Assembly: GCA_950295325.1 (NCBI GenBank)
Contig: OX485803.1
Span: forward strand, 64,989,554 to 65,053,553
Direction: 5' to 3'
DNA length: 64,000 nt
Origin: Polytrichum commune
Taxonomy: Eukaryota > Streptophyta > Polytrichopsida > Polytrichales > Polytrichaceae
Made by a program: the position numbers and the translations under genes. Shown piece by piece: positions 36,295-47,431 of this stretch (within the stretch, counting starts at the first letter, position 1; every line of letters begins with the position of its first letter). The notes under the pieces are model-generated. The model was given only the letters and a program-made list of their open reading frames with translations, ran no database searches and was not told the DNA's origin.

Positions 36295-39200
36295 ATGATG
36301 GTGGAACATGTAGAGAGAACACTAGTGAGGCGGAAGAGAAGGCATAGGAAGGCGGAGGACGATGAAGGTGCAAAGAGCAAAGAGCATGCAGACGATGGTA
36401 TTTCGGAGTCGGAAATGAAGACGAGTTCACAAAACAGAACAAACAAAAAGGTAAGTCAGCTTCTGAAATTGTTTGATTTGAAATTATTTTGCTATGTATT
36501 CCTTAGCAAGATGTTGTTTGTTTATCTTGTTCGAAATATTCATATGGTTGATTGTATAATTTTTACTTGTATTATATTGTGTATGTATTTAGTTGGATTA
36601 TGATGGGTATTAACACATCTATGTTGTCATGTGCTAATAATGTGACGTTGGCGATCTTTTTTTGAAGAACCAAAATTTCTAGCAAGTCCATCACCTTCAC
36701 GAAGCCTGCCTATCTATGCTGAGACCGTGGCTTCTATTTGGAATTCAACAATTTAGTGGCCGAATCATGATTAACATCCATGAAATGCATGTTGTTAAGA
36801 GTAACAATGTAGTGCAGAGGGTACCTGAATGCGTTTAAATGTAAAAGAACGTCATTTATTCATGTTAGCAGTGGTTTCTCCAGTGAAGGGTAGGAAAAAA
36901 GTAGGCGAAAAAGTAGCTTTCGTTTTTCAAGTAAGAGACAATTCTCAAATGCTAGAATGAATAGACATATTCCTCGAATGAAAGGAGTAGACCCATCAGG
37001 TACAACAAGGAATTTGACGTACGAAGATATTGTGACATGCGAAATGATAACGGAAGATGTCGTCGAACACCAAACTCCTACATGTGAAGCTCAACCACAT
37101 ATCGTCTTTGAATGCAATGAAGAAGATGAAGAGGAGGAAGATTATGATAAAGGCATCGATGAAGAGCAAGCCACACAATACGAAAAAGAAGAACAATCTT
37201 CTAAGGCGGAGTTGGAGGTAAGTTGTACGAACGAAATGATAAGAGAGAAAATTTAAAATGAAAATAAATTTAGAGGTATATAATGTATACTATATTGTGT
37301 ACACTGAAAATACGATTCCAACGGTATATAGCATGAACAAACTAATTTTGTTTTGCATGTTTTAGAGCCAAAAAACAATTAGAGCATCTTAGATTATTCT
37401 AAAATCTTCAAAAAATGAAGATTTTATGCAGGAAATCTAACCATATTAGTTTTAGTAGACTTTGACGATTTATCTAAAATTGATACCATCTCCAATAATT
37501 CTGAAAACAAATAGAGTGAATGGCAAGGCTTTAATCTATGCACTAGATTTTTTGTGGAAATAAATTAGGATATTTGAAAAAGTTATAGCAAAGATTCCAT
37601 AGACTGAAATCTACTTTTTTTTTTCTTTTTTTTTTGAGTCCGACTTACCCTAATCTCTTGAAGCCATACTCTTCGTAATGTTTTCAGACATCCTCTTTCG
37701 AAGTGCGGCGGCAACAACATACGCAAGAAGCAAGAGTGCGCACCATGGAGGATGCAGATGCTGGTACAAGTTCCAGGCGGCGACGTGGGCGCATAGACAA
37801 AACGAGCAAGAGCGACAAAGAAGCTGCAACTCCGGAAAGCGACTCAAATGAAGGTGTGTTTCTCTTCCAAATGGGTAGCCGTTAACGGCCACCCTTTCTA
37901 TGATGCCCACTTCTGTGTTGTAGTCTGTTTCATCTAAAAGTGTGGCCGTTAACGGCCACCTTTTGTTGCATCTTATATTTCTGCGTATATGTATTTCTTT
38001 CTTCAAATATACACACATTTCTTTAAATTTTTTGTCCTTGAAATTTCAGACTCTTCTCCATATGTGTTTTTTTCTACATGTATACACCCATTTCTCTCAT
38101 TTTTTTTTCCTTCAATAACGGTAGCTGTTAACGGCCACCCTTATTCACATTTCGGATTTTTGTTTATAAGGGTTTCTTTCTACATGTATACACCCATTTC
38201 TCTCATTTTCTGTCCTTCAATAAGGGTGGCCGTTAACGGCCACCCTTATTCACATTTCGGATTTTTTTTCATAAGGGTTTCTTTCTACATGTATACACCC
38301 ATTTCTCTCATTTTTTTTTCCTTCAATAAGGGTGGCCGTTAACGGCCACCCTTATTCATATTTCAAATTTTGTTTCATAAGGGTTTTTTTCTACATGAAT
38401 ACACCCATTTCTCTCATTTTTTTTTCCTTCAATAACGGTTGCGTTAACGGCCACCCTTATTCACATTTTGGATTTTTGTTTATAAGGGTTTTTTTCTACA
38501 TGTATACACCCATTTCTCTCATTTTTTTTTCCTTCAATAACGGTTGCGTTAACGGCCACCCTTATTCACATTTTGGATTTTTGTTTATAAGGGTTTTTCT
38601 CTACATGTATACACCCATTTCTCTCATTTTTTTTTCCTTCAATAACGGTTGCGTTAACGGCCACCCTTATTCACATTTTGGATTTTTGTTTATAAGGGTT
38701 TTTTTCTACATGTATACACCCATTTCTCTCATTTTTTTTTCCCTTCAATAAGCGTGGCCGTTAACGGCCACCCTTATTTACATTTCGGATTTTTTCTCAT
38801 AAGGGTTTCTTTCTACATGTATACACCCATTTCTTTAATTTTTTTTCCCTTCAACAAGGGTGGCCGTTAACGGCCACCCTTATTCAAAATTCAGACTTTT
38901 TGGGAATATGTGATTTTTTTTCTTATGTATAGTTTCACTTTCCTTAATGTTTTTTTATTTTGTTTTAGTTCTCATATGTGATTTTTTTCCTATGTATATA
39001 TTTCTTTTGATTTATTTTTGTTTTTCATATGGTTGATATGTTTTGTGCTTTAGATTTGGAAGTTGTATCTCTTTCTGAAGATCAATTGGAGATGCAATTG
39101 TATGCATTTTTTAAGAAAGAAACTGTCAATACATCTTCCCGTCTTGAACGGTTGAGGTATCAACTAAGGGCAAAATCAAAACTCAACATTCCACTATGTC

Positions 39201-42200
39201 GAATGATTGCATTGCCTGTTGTAAGGCCTTTTTAAAAAAATGACGTTATGAACCTGGCTGCACATTTTGTTGCTTGTGGTTATATGGAGGGCAATGGGGT
39301 TTTTATGTGGCCTTGGAAAACAATGAGGGGAAAATAGTAGATGTTACCGATAGTATCATTGAATCTTGGAGTGAGAATTGGGTGCGGGCTAATGATGCTT
39401 TTGAAAAAACATTGCAAGCTGATGAGGACCTCAAAGTGTTCTCTCGCAAAATGTTCATGGTGTGGGACGGAAATCACCGTTTGCAAGCATGGTTGCCCAT
39501 TATTAATCGAGATCACACACATGATCCGGTTTGGCATTATGCTGTTGAAAGTATTATTTTGGACGTCAAGGGAGATATTGCAACCATGTTGGCAGCTTTA
39601 CATGAAGTCAATTGGTAATTACTTCATTCTTCTCTTTTTATTTGTTCGGTTCATTTGGTTTTTTTTTTAGTTTTTTTTTGTATTGTATGTCTCTTTTCTT
39701 TGGCTTATCATTTGTTGTTTTATTTTGACAGGAGGAACCAAAAATCCCATGTTTGTACCAATCTTGTTCATAAGCTTTTCCGCATTCAAAGCATTCCTGG
39801 GCAACCACTTTCATATTTTGATAAACTTGTTTCCAAAGAAGATCTCACTGCCGCTGATGCCAAACAAAAATCCAAACATAGGACTTGGTTTACTTTGACT
39901 GTTGAGGCTCTTAATGGATTTCTATACTAGGTTTTTTTTTCTGAAGTATTAGTTTTTCATGATTTTTGTTTTCCTGTATATTTTTCTTGTTTTCTTTTTA
40001 TTTGGATATCTATAACTATATTTTCTATTGCATCTTATTTTTGTTGTGTGTGATTATTCATACTCTTATATGTTTTTTCCTTGGTGTAGCAAGAGTTGGG
40101 AGATGTTGCTGCTACTGCTCAAAGGAAATTTTATGAGAAATATCTTGATCCTGCACATTGGACTTCGAGTACAGTGGATGAATTTGTTTCCAAAGCTGTT
40201 GAGAGGGTGAGATTGACTTCTCATTCGGAATTGAAGAAACAACTTTCCATTGCGGATCCTAAACATTCTCCTATGTTCTTAGAGCAGGTGAAGTCTCATT
40301 ATGAAACTCACGATGAAAGCCCTGAGATGACTCAAGAAAAACTTTGGATGTTAGCAACTTCGGCAATGGACACATCTATGAAGATTAAGTGGTTTGAGAG
40401 GTGGAACATTTCACCTACTCTTCGTGAGGCTCTCAAGTTTTCCGAAACCAAAATTCAATGATATAGAGTTTCCTAAGTGGCTTCATAAAGCTACTTGGTG
40501 GGCTCAAGTGATAATTTTTGTCCTTCTATTATGTTTGGTTCATTTATTTTTTATCTATGTTTTAAATTTATTTTTAATATTTTTTCAAGCCTTTAATTCT
40601 TCTAATCTTTATTTTGTATTTGGCAGTTGGCTATTGAGACCGAGAAGCTCTTTGATGCTACTGTGGCTGATATGCATGTGTCCATCAACTACCTTCCAGA
40701 TGGTATGGATCCTTTGCCTTTTATTTTTGATTATGTGGAGGCAATGCGCATATCATTGTGGGATACTGCATTTTTTCGTGAATTCAGTGTGGATAAGGAA
40801 GTTCACAAAAATCAGAACATTGACAAGCAACTCAATTTTTATCCGGCCATGCGAAGGGTGTTTTATAGGTACTTCAAATATGTCTTATTTCCTGGAAAAG
40901 CCATTTCCAAATCTCCCATTTTTTTGGCTAATTATTTGGATATCGAAAGTGAAGAATGCATGTTCACAGAGGGGATCATGAAATCTTGGGATCCTGTGCA
41001 TTTTGAAAAATGTGGGTGGTATTTGGATTGTCCTCTTAAATCACCTCCCACTTTTGATATTGCCCTTCGAGATTTCATTCAACCCGCCCTCAAGGGTACA
41101 ACCAAAATTGTTCCCTCTATAATGGATGAGGATGCAGCCAAGATGCCAAAAAAAAAATCTAAGCCTAAAAGACCAATCCTCCTCATTCATGATAGCGATG
41201 AGGATGCTCCAATTCAAAGCAGTCTCAACAACCTTGTAGTTACTGAACCTTCTTCTTCAAATCTAGAGGCAACGTTTCATACTTCAAAGCGGCAGAAAAC
41301 AACCCCTTCTCCTACCTTGGATATGCCTCCCAAGCTTAGAAGTATGATGAATATCTTGCTTCCTTTACCTGCAAATCATACATCTTCGGATTTAATCTTG
41401 AATGATTCTTTTGTGAGGATTATCGAAGATAAGAAGCAAACAGGTATATTTCGTGCACCATATGATGACATTGTGGTTTTTCTATCAAAGGTGAGTTCAT
41501 TTTATTTTACAGTTTTTACTTTATTCAAGTTTTATAAAGTTTCACTCATATTTTGTCACGTTATTCTATTTTTTACTTTTAATTGTCGTCTTTATTCATG
41601 AATTGTAATATTTATATTTTATCTTTGTAGGTTGGTGAAGGTAGATAATTTTTTTTTATGGCCAATTGCAAAAGAAACCTGCTGTGGACCTCATTATTGC
41701 GGATTACCCAGATGGTCTTCGGGTTCCAGGTGTCTCGGATCCGCCATCTCAAATTCCCCCTTGGAATGCCAACATTCCAAGTTTTCTCAACATATTGATG
41801 GCATTTGCTCTTACCTATCTTCATGATGATGGAGCATTCCTTTTGTTTTATTCTGACAGTTCTGCCGTGAAGAGAGAAGTGGCAGGATTCTTCAAGAACT
41901 ATAAGTTCAAAATCAAGGATGAGTGGACTATCATTAATTCCTTGCACTTGGCAAATCCTATGAATCCGTCCAAAAATGTAAGTAGCAATTATGACATTTC
42001 ATTTTGATTGGTTCATATTTGAATTTGTTTTTATGTGTTGTATATTTTTTAATTTCAATTTTATATTGACTTTCAGACTTTGAAGTTCAAGGCTTTGTTA
42101 TTGGTTCGATCATTTTCAATTCTCATTGCGAGGCAACTTCAATTCCTGAGGTCGATTTAGCCACAGATGACGTTCTCTTCAACTTTATTATTATGAAAAC

Positions 42201-42888
42201 TCAATTATGTAGATAAAGAGATGGCAAGCCATGGAGGGGTGCAAAGGAGAAGTCTAAAGTTTTAATGAAGTTATTTGTTCATGGTTTGAGTCCTGTAGGC
42301 GGTATTGTGGCAAACATGACTGCTTCTACAGGTATTGTATATTACAGTATCCAATTATTGGTTCATATGTTTTTTAATTCATACTTCAATGTTCGTATTT
42401 TCCTAATTAATGTTCTGCTTCATCCAGGTTCTTCTATTAGAGCGGCTCATTCATCCTATCGTCATATTCTAGCATTAGAAAGTGATGCCGAACTCTTTGA
42501 TGAGGTACTAAAGCCTCTTCAAACATCTACAAATGATACCTCATGCGATGGAATGGACTTTGATGATGATACTCCAATAGAAGACGCCGCACTTCTTAAC
42601 TTATGTGAGTAAGTTTTTTCATTGTTTTTTTCTCAACAACTTCAATTGCAAATTCTAGATTTTGTATTCTAATTTGTTGTTACATATTCTAATACATGGT
42701 TTGTTGTTTGTAGTTGGATGAATCCATTGCCGATACAAATCTCGCCATTTTATCGGCACCGTGGATTATTGAGAAGCCCCTCTCTTAGTCCTCAGAGCCT
42801 CCCTGTGTATGCCGAGGCTTTAGCTGAAGCTTATGCTAATGCTTCATCTACTTCATCTTCAATTTCACCTTCACCTCGTAGATATTAG
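36295..42888 (+). pseudogene. Decayed transposon cargo gene: ParB-like domain plus circularly permuted DNA methyltransferase-like domain
   Basis: Likely exons: 36295-36450, 36894-37217, 37688-37853, 39054-39614, 39732-39930, 40090-40509, 40627-41490, 41631-41977, 42077-42331, 42428-42608 and 42714-42888. Most junctions are in phase. Exons 1-3 are basic/acidic and disordered. Exons 4-5 resemble a ParB fold, with MIALPVVRP and the hallmark DGNHRLQAW. Exons 8-10 carry DLIIADYPDG, aligned with beta-class motif IV (DPPY-type). They then carry GGIVANMTASTGSSIRAA and HILALESDAELF, aligned with the motif X/I glycine loop and acidic residue. This order (IV before I) is that of N6/N4 amino-methyltransferases. 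Lesions: a stop at 39233, a frame change near 39287-39310, a stop at the end of exon 5, and frame changes near 40440, 41645 and 42077. A further TAA lies near 42215. Motif IV lacks the usual aromatic residue. Domain names are inferred from motifs; no search was run. Confidence 0.72.
37874..38885 (+). repeat. Tandem array of ten long palindromes in intron 3 of the ParB/methyltransferase-like gene
   Basis: The core GTGGCCGTTAACGGCCAC is perfect at 37942, 38226, 38332, 38754 and 38860. It is degenerate on its left arm at about 37876, 38121, 38439, 38544 and 38649. The perfect palindrome extends to 32 bp at 38219-38250 and 38325-38356. Centres lie near 37883, 37950, 38129, 38234, 38340, 38445, 38550, 38655, 38762 and 38868, so the last eight are 105-107 bp apart. 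Units share 'tctacatgtatacaccc' and a poly-T tract. The array accounts for most of the 1.2-kb intron. Confidence 0.93.
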
Positions 42889-43575
42889 GATACTAGAATA
42901 TGTGCTTATTTTGAACTCAGTGCATCTGAGTCCGATGATATTTAAGTTTGTATTCATGATTTGATTTTTGAAATTTGATTTCCAAGAACTTCAACAATTT
43001 TAATCTACTACCCGATTTATATCTACAATCCACTTTTGTTGTTCTTTATGTTTTGGACTTCGTAAATGTCACCCTCATGATGGTGTTATGATGTATTCAA
43101 ATTTTACATTCATGTGTATTATAGTAAGACATTCTAACATGCTACACTTGTTTTCAACATGAGTTTGCTTACACATTGTCTTCAATTACATTATTATTAT
43201 CTCAACAGTTGAATGTATATTAGTTCATTTTTAGTACAAAATTGTTATAGCAACATTCTCATTTGTTGTTCATTTGGACTATAGACCCTTACATGTAATT
43301 CCACAGTCATAGGCCCCCAACAGATTTACAAATCATAACCGGGAAAAAATTGAAGGCTCACATGTTCACGCTCGCATGCTCACATACTAGCAACCCCGAG
43401 TCGTGTACATATTGGTCTTTTTCATTGCTCACTACTTGCAATCTAGCATTCATATTATTTGTCCTCCCCAATCTTCTTATTATTGAATCCTAAAAAATTA
43501 TTTCTTTAGGCCACGGTTATAGGATACTCGGGGTCCTATTACCAAATATTTTGTTTTCTTCACCGCTCACAAATT

Positions 43576-43613
43576 ACCGCTCACTGCTCACCGCTCACAA
43601 GATAGCACTCCCC
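43576..43613 (-). repeat. Right terminal inverted repeat of the 12.46-kb element
   Basis: Read on the minus strand it gives the G-run, 'ctatcttgtgagcggtgagc' and then 'agtgagcggt', matching 31154-31193 with a few substitutions and one small indel near the terminus. One more GAGCGGTGA copy lies just inside, at about 43559-43567. Confidence 0.88.
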
Positions 43614-43621
43614 CCCGGGTA

Positions 43622-43727
43622 GGTCACAACTTAAGGTAGTGGTTCAAGGTAAGAGTGTATTAACGGTTGAGAGGCGGGTACAAGTGTGGGTTTAGGGTGA
43701 GTAATGGGATTAGCACCCTCTACCTTA
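43622..43727 (+). mobile_element. Right-end remnant of a family T4 TIR element, interrupted by the large transposon
   Basis: Ends 'ttagcaccctctacctta', as at 28715-28732, and shares 'gggta...ggttcaaggt' with the 28.6-kb copy in the same order. The large transposon inserted at the gggta point. The left half should lie just before 31146, but I cannot recognise its terminus there. Confidence 0.5.
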
Positions 43728-46700
43728 AGTATGATGACTTCCTAGTTTAGTAAGAACTCCGTTGGACATCACTCAAGGTGTGTTTACTCACAACCACCGT
43801 TTTGGTGGTTGATGGTTGTGTGTTTTTTTTGGGGGGGGGGATTCTATTTTTGAGGGATAAAGAGGGGAAAATGTACATTAATGAAAATCACAACCACAAC
43901 TAAGTCTCTTCACAACAAGCTGCCAACCAACCACATATTGGTGGCCTACTAGAATGTGGAGGGCCTTGGACATGGGCCGCTAGACTTCCATGGGCCTACT
44001 AAAGTATTTTCCAACCTACAACTGTTGGTCACCAAAGGATTTGAAGACCTAATGGTCTAGAACTCAATCCCTCAAAACATGTAGGTGGAAGTTAGTAGGT
44101 TGGCCTAAATTTGAGAAGATGAGAGTAGCTACAGTAGTTGGCACATACAAACCCTATCCCACAATATTCCATCTACATTTGGGTGAGTTTGTCGTCATTC
44201 CCACTAGAATCTAGTGGGCGAGCAGCCCACAGAGAAACTCACCCTTAGACAACCTTCCCATTGGAATCTCCGCTTCACGGATTACACTAATGTGAGAGAC
44301 GATCGTTGAGGACAAATCCACTCTTCAACTATCGCAATGGTTGTGTGTAAACAGAACAAAACAAGATATTCAAGTGTTATTCGGTTGAAAATCTTGATTG
44401 GACACATATATTTAATCCGTGTGTGGTTTGGTGAGGATCATAGAACAAATAACATAAAGACACATGTTTTTTAAGAGATTGAACCTCATCTTCAATATTA
44501 TTTACTACTTCACACTCCATAGTGAACATAATTGAAAGGACCTACAGTATGTATTCAAATAAGGAATCAACAAGGTGCACGCACATAAGGCTTTTGCCAT
44601 TGGATGAATTGATGATTTGGTTGGAAATTGTTATGTTGTAGTATGTCTCCTCATCTCCCCCCATGCATTCTCTTCAGAACGGGAGTTAACTTAGGTTCTA
44701 CATAGCTCTATCTACTAATTTCTTACATGAATTTGTAGTTATGCAAAGCTAACTTAGTTGCATTCTCATTAGTTATCTATCTAGTTTCCACATTCATTCG
44801 CATACAGTCATTCAGGGACAAACTTATGGTCGAGGAAAATGAAGCAACCCGACAGCTCTGATCTAGGGCAGAGCCAAGAAACATACACTTCAATAATTAG
44901 ATCAGGAGAGGTCAGACTTTCAATCTGATTTTTTGTTGATGCTTCATTGTAAATTTTGTTGATGCAACAAAAGCTTTTCTGTGTGATTCTAATTGGTAGA
45001 AGTGGAGAACATGAAAAATGAATGAACCGAAGAACACCCACATATATATAAATATTAGTAGTTGTGGTTGAAAGTGGGCCTGATCCACAACTCAGCCATC
45101 GCAGTGGTTGTGTAGACACAACTTCAAACATCTGTGCCAGTGTCGTTTGTGAAGACCTTCGGTTTGCCCAAACTAAGCTTGCTTACATATGATCTCAACA
45201 ACACCTGAGAAGTGGAAGAGTGGCTCCGACACCACTCGTTAAGTCAAGCTGATGTACTGTGCAGGTTTGGAAATGTAGGTGGACACATCACTTCGAAAGA
45301 CTTCTACCACTAAAAACCAAAAGGAATCTTCTCTTTGACTTCTTCTGCGCCCATCCCCCTCTCCAAGAAACCTTGTGCGTTACACTTCACTTCCATGACG
45401 CATCAATATCTATCATGTTTCGACAATGACTTATACACAGATAGAGCACTCCAATTCAATTCCATCATTCCTCATTTCCTTGGCAAGGATACTAACCCAA
45501 ACCTGTCCATAAAAGTTCCAACTACCCTGCCACAATATTTGTTCTCCATTCCATTCTTTAATACTTCACATAAATGTATGATGATCTCTATGAACATTCA
45601 ACAACTCCCATAAGGGAAAAAGAGACGGGAAATTGGTTGGAATCGTGCTGGGTTATTAGGGCTTACCTGAAGTAACCTTCTCGGCCTCCAACTTGGCACT
45701 TTTGCCTGCATCTGAACTGGCAGGCCAAGCCACCCAGGAAGAGGTTGCGTGATGCAACACTTCAACCTGATGACGCAATTGAGTTTCAACTTTTTGTCAA
45801 CTTGAGTTTCTTTACTAAGTTGAAGAATTTGAGCCTCTGCTCTCCTTGAAACAAACAAAGTATTATGGTGCAAGCATTCTAGGTTATGGTGGAGGTGAAG
45901 GCATAAAAGAAAAAGCTTCAACCTGATTAGGTAATGCAGCGACAACTTAATGCTGATAAATCACCTTGAGGAAAGTGCTTGTAACTTCCCTTGTAATCTC
46001 CTAGCCAAAAAGAAATGAGGTTGTGCAGAGGAAAAAGCATTTTGAGTGACCTCAAGTTAATTTACACCTTCCTGGCAACAAGAATTCTATGTTTCGCACA
46101 CATTCTTGCTTTTAGTAATACGTAAACGCAAGCTGCAAATTCCTAGAGCCCAAAATAAAGGAACCCCTCGTTCACCGAGGAATATTAGTCGCCTAGGAGA
46201 GAGTGACAAATGCCTCCTCAACGAAAAATGGAAATGCATGCGAAGTGGAACAATTCTTGAACCCTCTTCTCCTCAGTCAACTATATGCTTTGATTACAGG
46301 CACATTCATAAAAGATAACTTCAGCATCTCAAAATGCACACCCTCACATATCTCCAACGACAATGCAAGAAGTCTAGGTATACATGTGATTTGAACGCCT
46401 TCAAATATGATCCAATGCACATCCTTTGATTCCAGTCCCCTACAATTTGGAGCATAACTGCTTCTTGTAGAATGCAGAGGAACTGATCTAAACTGAAAGC
46501 ATCTGCACAACAAGCTCTCTACTATCTTACAACAATCCTTGGCTCGGAGTACATAGAGAACCTTTGGAGAGTGATCGCGGAAGATGGAACGTTACGCAAT
46601 CATCATATCCTCAATGCAAAATGATACTCTCCAAAATACACTCAAGAAGCAAACCCTTTGGAAGCAAACCCTTTTTTGTTTTCAGTCTCGTCTACCGCTG

Positions 46701-47209
46701 CGCTTTGTGCGTGATGATGACGAGACTCATATACCAACCAACCAACTCCGTTTCGGAGGTTTCCGTAAACCCTTGCCAAGCCCAATTTACAAAACAAATC
46801 CAGATGCATCTACATGCACATCTGTCTGTTTGTCTGTCTTCAAAACAAAAATTAGCCATCACGGAGAGGGGGCGCTCAAATTCACAATTTCCGTTGCACA
46901 ATGCGCTTCGAAGTGATTCTCGAAGGTCACTGCCTGTGATTCTCGTTTATGTACAGAAGAAACCCTCTTCGGAAATGTACAAAATCCATGTTGCCAACAA
47001 ACTCCTCGTGTATCCACCACTCTTGCACCGCTTCCGAGAATTTGCAGAGAAGGAGAGAGAGAGGTAGGCTCCACTCACTCCATGTGATGCATGCTGCTGG
47101 AGGGTTGTTGTTGTTGCTGCTTACATGCCACCGAGGGATAGACAAATAAGCCGGTGATCAAACTTTGATCCAAAAAGAATTCTTTGGTCTTTACTCGGCC
47201 TCATCGTCA
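43728..47209. other. Spacer and probable 3' flank of the RTFL gene, no supportable gene
   Basis: AT-rich sequence with a T8G10 run and a 'caaccaccgttttggtggttg' hairpin near 43792-43840. Open frames on both strands (45335-45613, 45598-45945, 46564-47067) have no recognisable domain. The last few hundred bases probably include the 3' UTR of the minus-strand small-peptide gene. Confidence 0.5.
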
Positions 47210-47431
47210 TCACTTGCCATACTTGTGCCATAAAAGGAGCATGGTGATGCACCGTCGAACGATGTACAGCTTGGCCCGCTGTTGCTTGATGAAAGTTAGC
47301 GAGTTCTTGGTCCCGTTGGAGATGCAATTATTGTGCAGGGAATAGAAGCTCCCCGTAGAACTCGACTTCCCCGCGGTATTCTTCCACGTCTCCCCCCCGG
47401 TTGTGCACTCCCTCCCGTAGCACTGACCCAT
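47210..47431 (-). CDS. RTFL: ROTUNDIFOLIA4-LIKE/DEVIL (RTFL/DVL) small polypeptide, 73 aa
   Basis: A single intact minus-strand frame of 73 codons plus TGA. The C-terminal 30 residues fit the RTFL/DVL core: SLTFIKQQRAKLYIVRRC (about 44-61) followed by ITMLLLWHK. They have the family's basic QRAK stretch, the hydrophobic YIVRRC turn and the W-H pair. The N-terminus (1-43) is Ser/Gly/Thr-rich and unconserved, as usual. There is no signal peptide. Known RTFL/DVL peptides associate with the plasma membrane and, when over-expressed, reduce polar cell proliferation and alter organ shape; that is family knowledge. The length (most members are about 40-150 aa) and intronless structure are normal. The gene stands alone, with a long repeat-bearing leader upstream. 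The class within the family cannot be assigned. Confidence 0.88.
   Translation of the reverse strand: MGQCYGRECTTGGETWKNTAGKSSSTGSFYSLHNNCISNGTKNSLTFIKQQRAKLYIVRRCITMLLLWHKYGK

Larger units (their letters stand above)
31154..43613. mobile_element. 12.46-kb MULE-class DNA transposon carrying a transposase and a ParB/methyltransferase-like gene
   Basis: The two ends are inverted copies: after a G-rich start, 'ctatctt' is followed by 'gtgagcggtgagcagtgag' or a close variant at both termini. The 8-bp sequence CCCGGGTA flanks both sides (31146-31153 and 43614-43621). A 9-bp duplication with one mismatch is also possible, and 8-10 bp suits MULEs. The minus-strand transposase (32069-35675) and the plus-strand cargo gene (36295-42888) are divergent. 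The flank on the right resembles the right end of family T4, so the element seems to have landed in an older TIR element. The superfamily call rests on the transposase core, SWIM finger and duplication length. Confidence 0.85.

Noticed and set aside
38332-38751. 139-codon plus-strand frame of repeated 'GHPYSHFGF...FSFNNGCV' peptides
   Set aside because: It is the translation of the palindromic tandem array within an intron; the unit length happens to be a multiple of three in this stretch.
37874-38885. CRISPR-like appearance (repeats at regular spacing)
   Set aside because: Plant nuclear context, 'spacers' are nearly identical to each other, and no cas genes; it is a tandem minisatellite.
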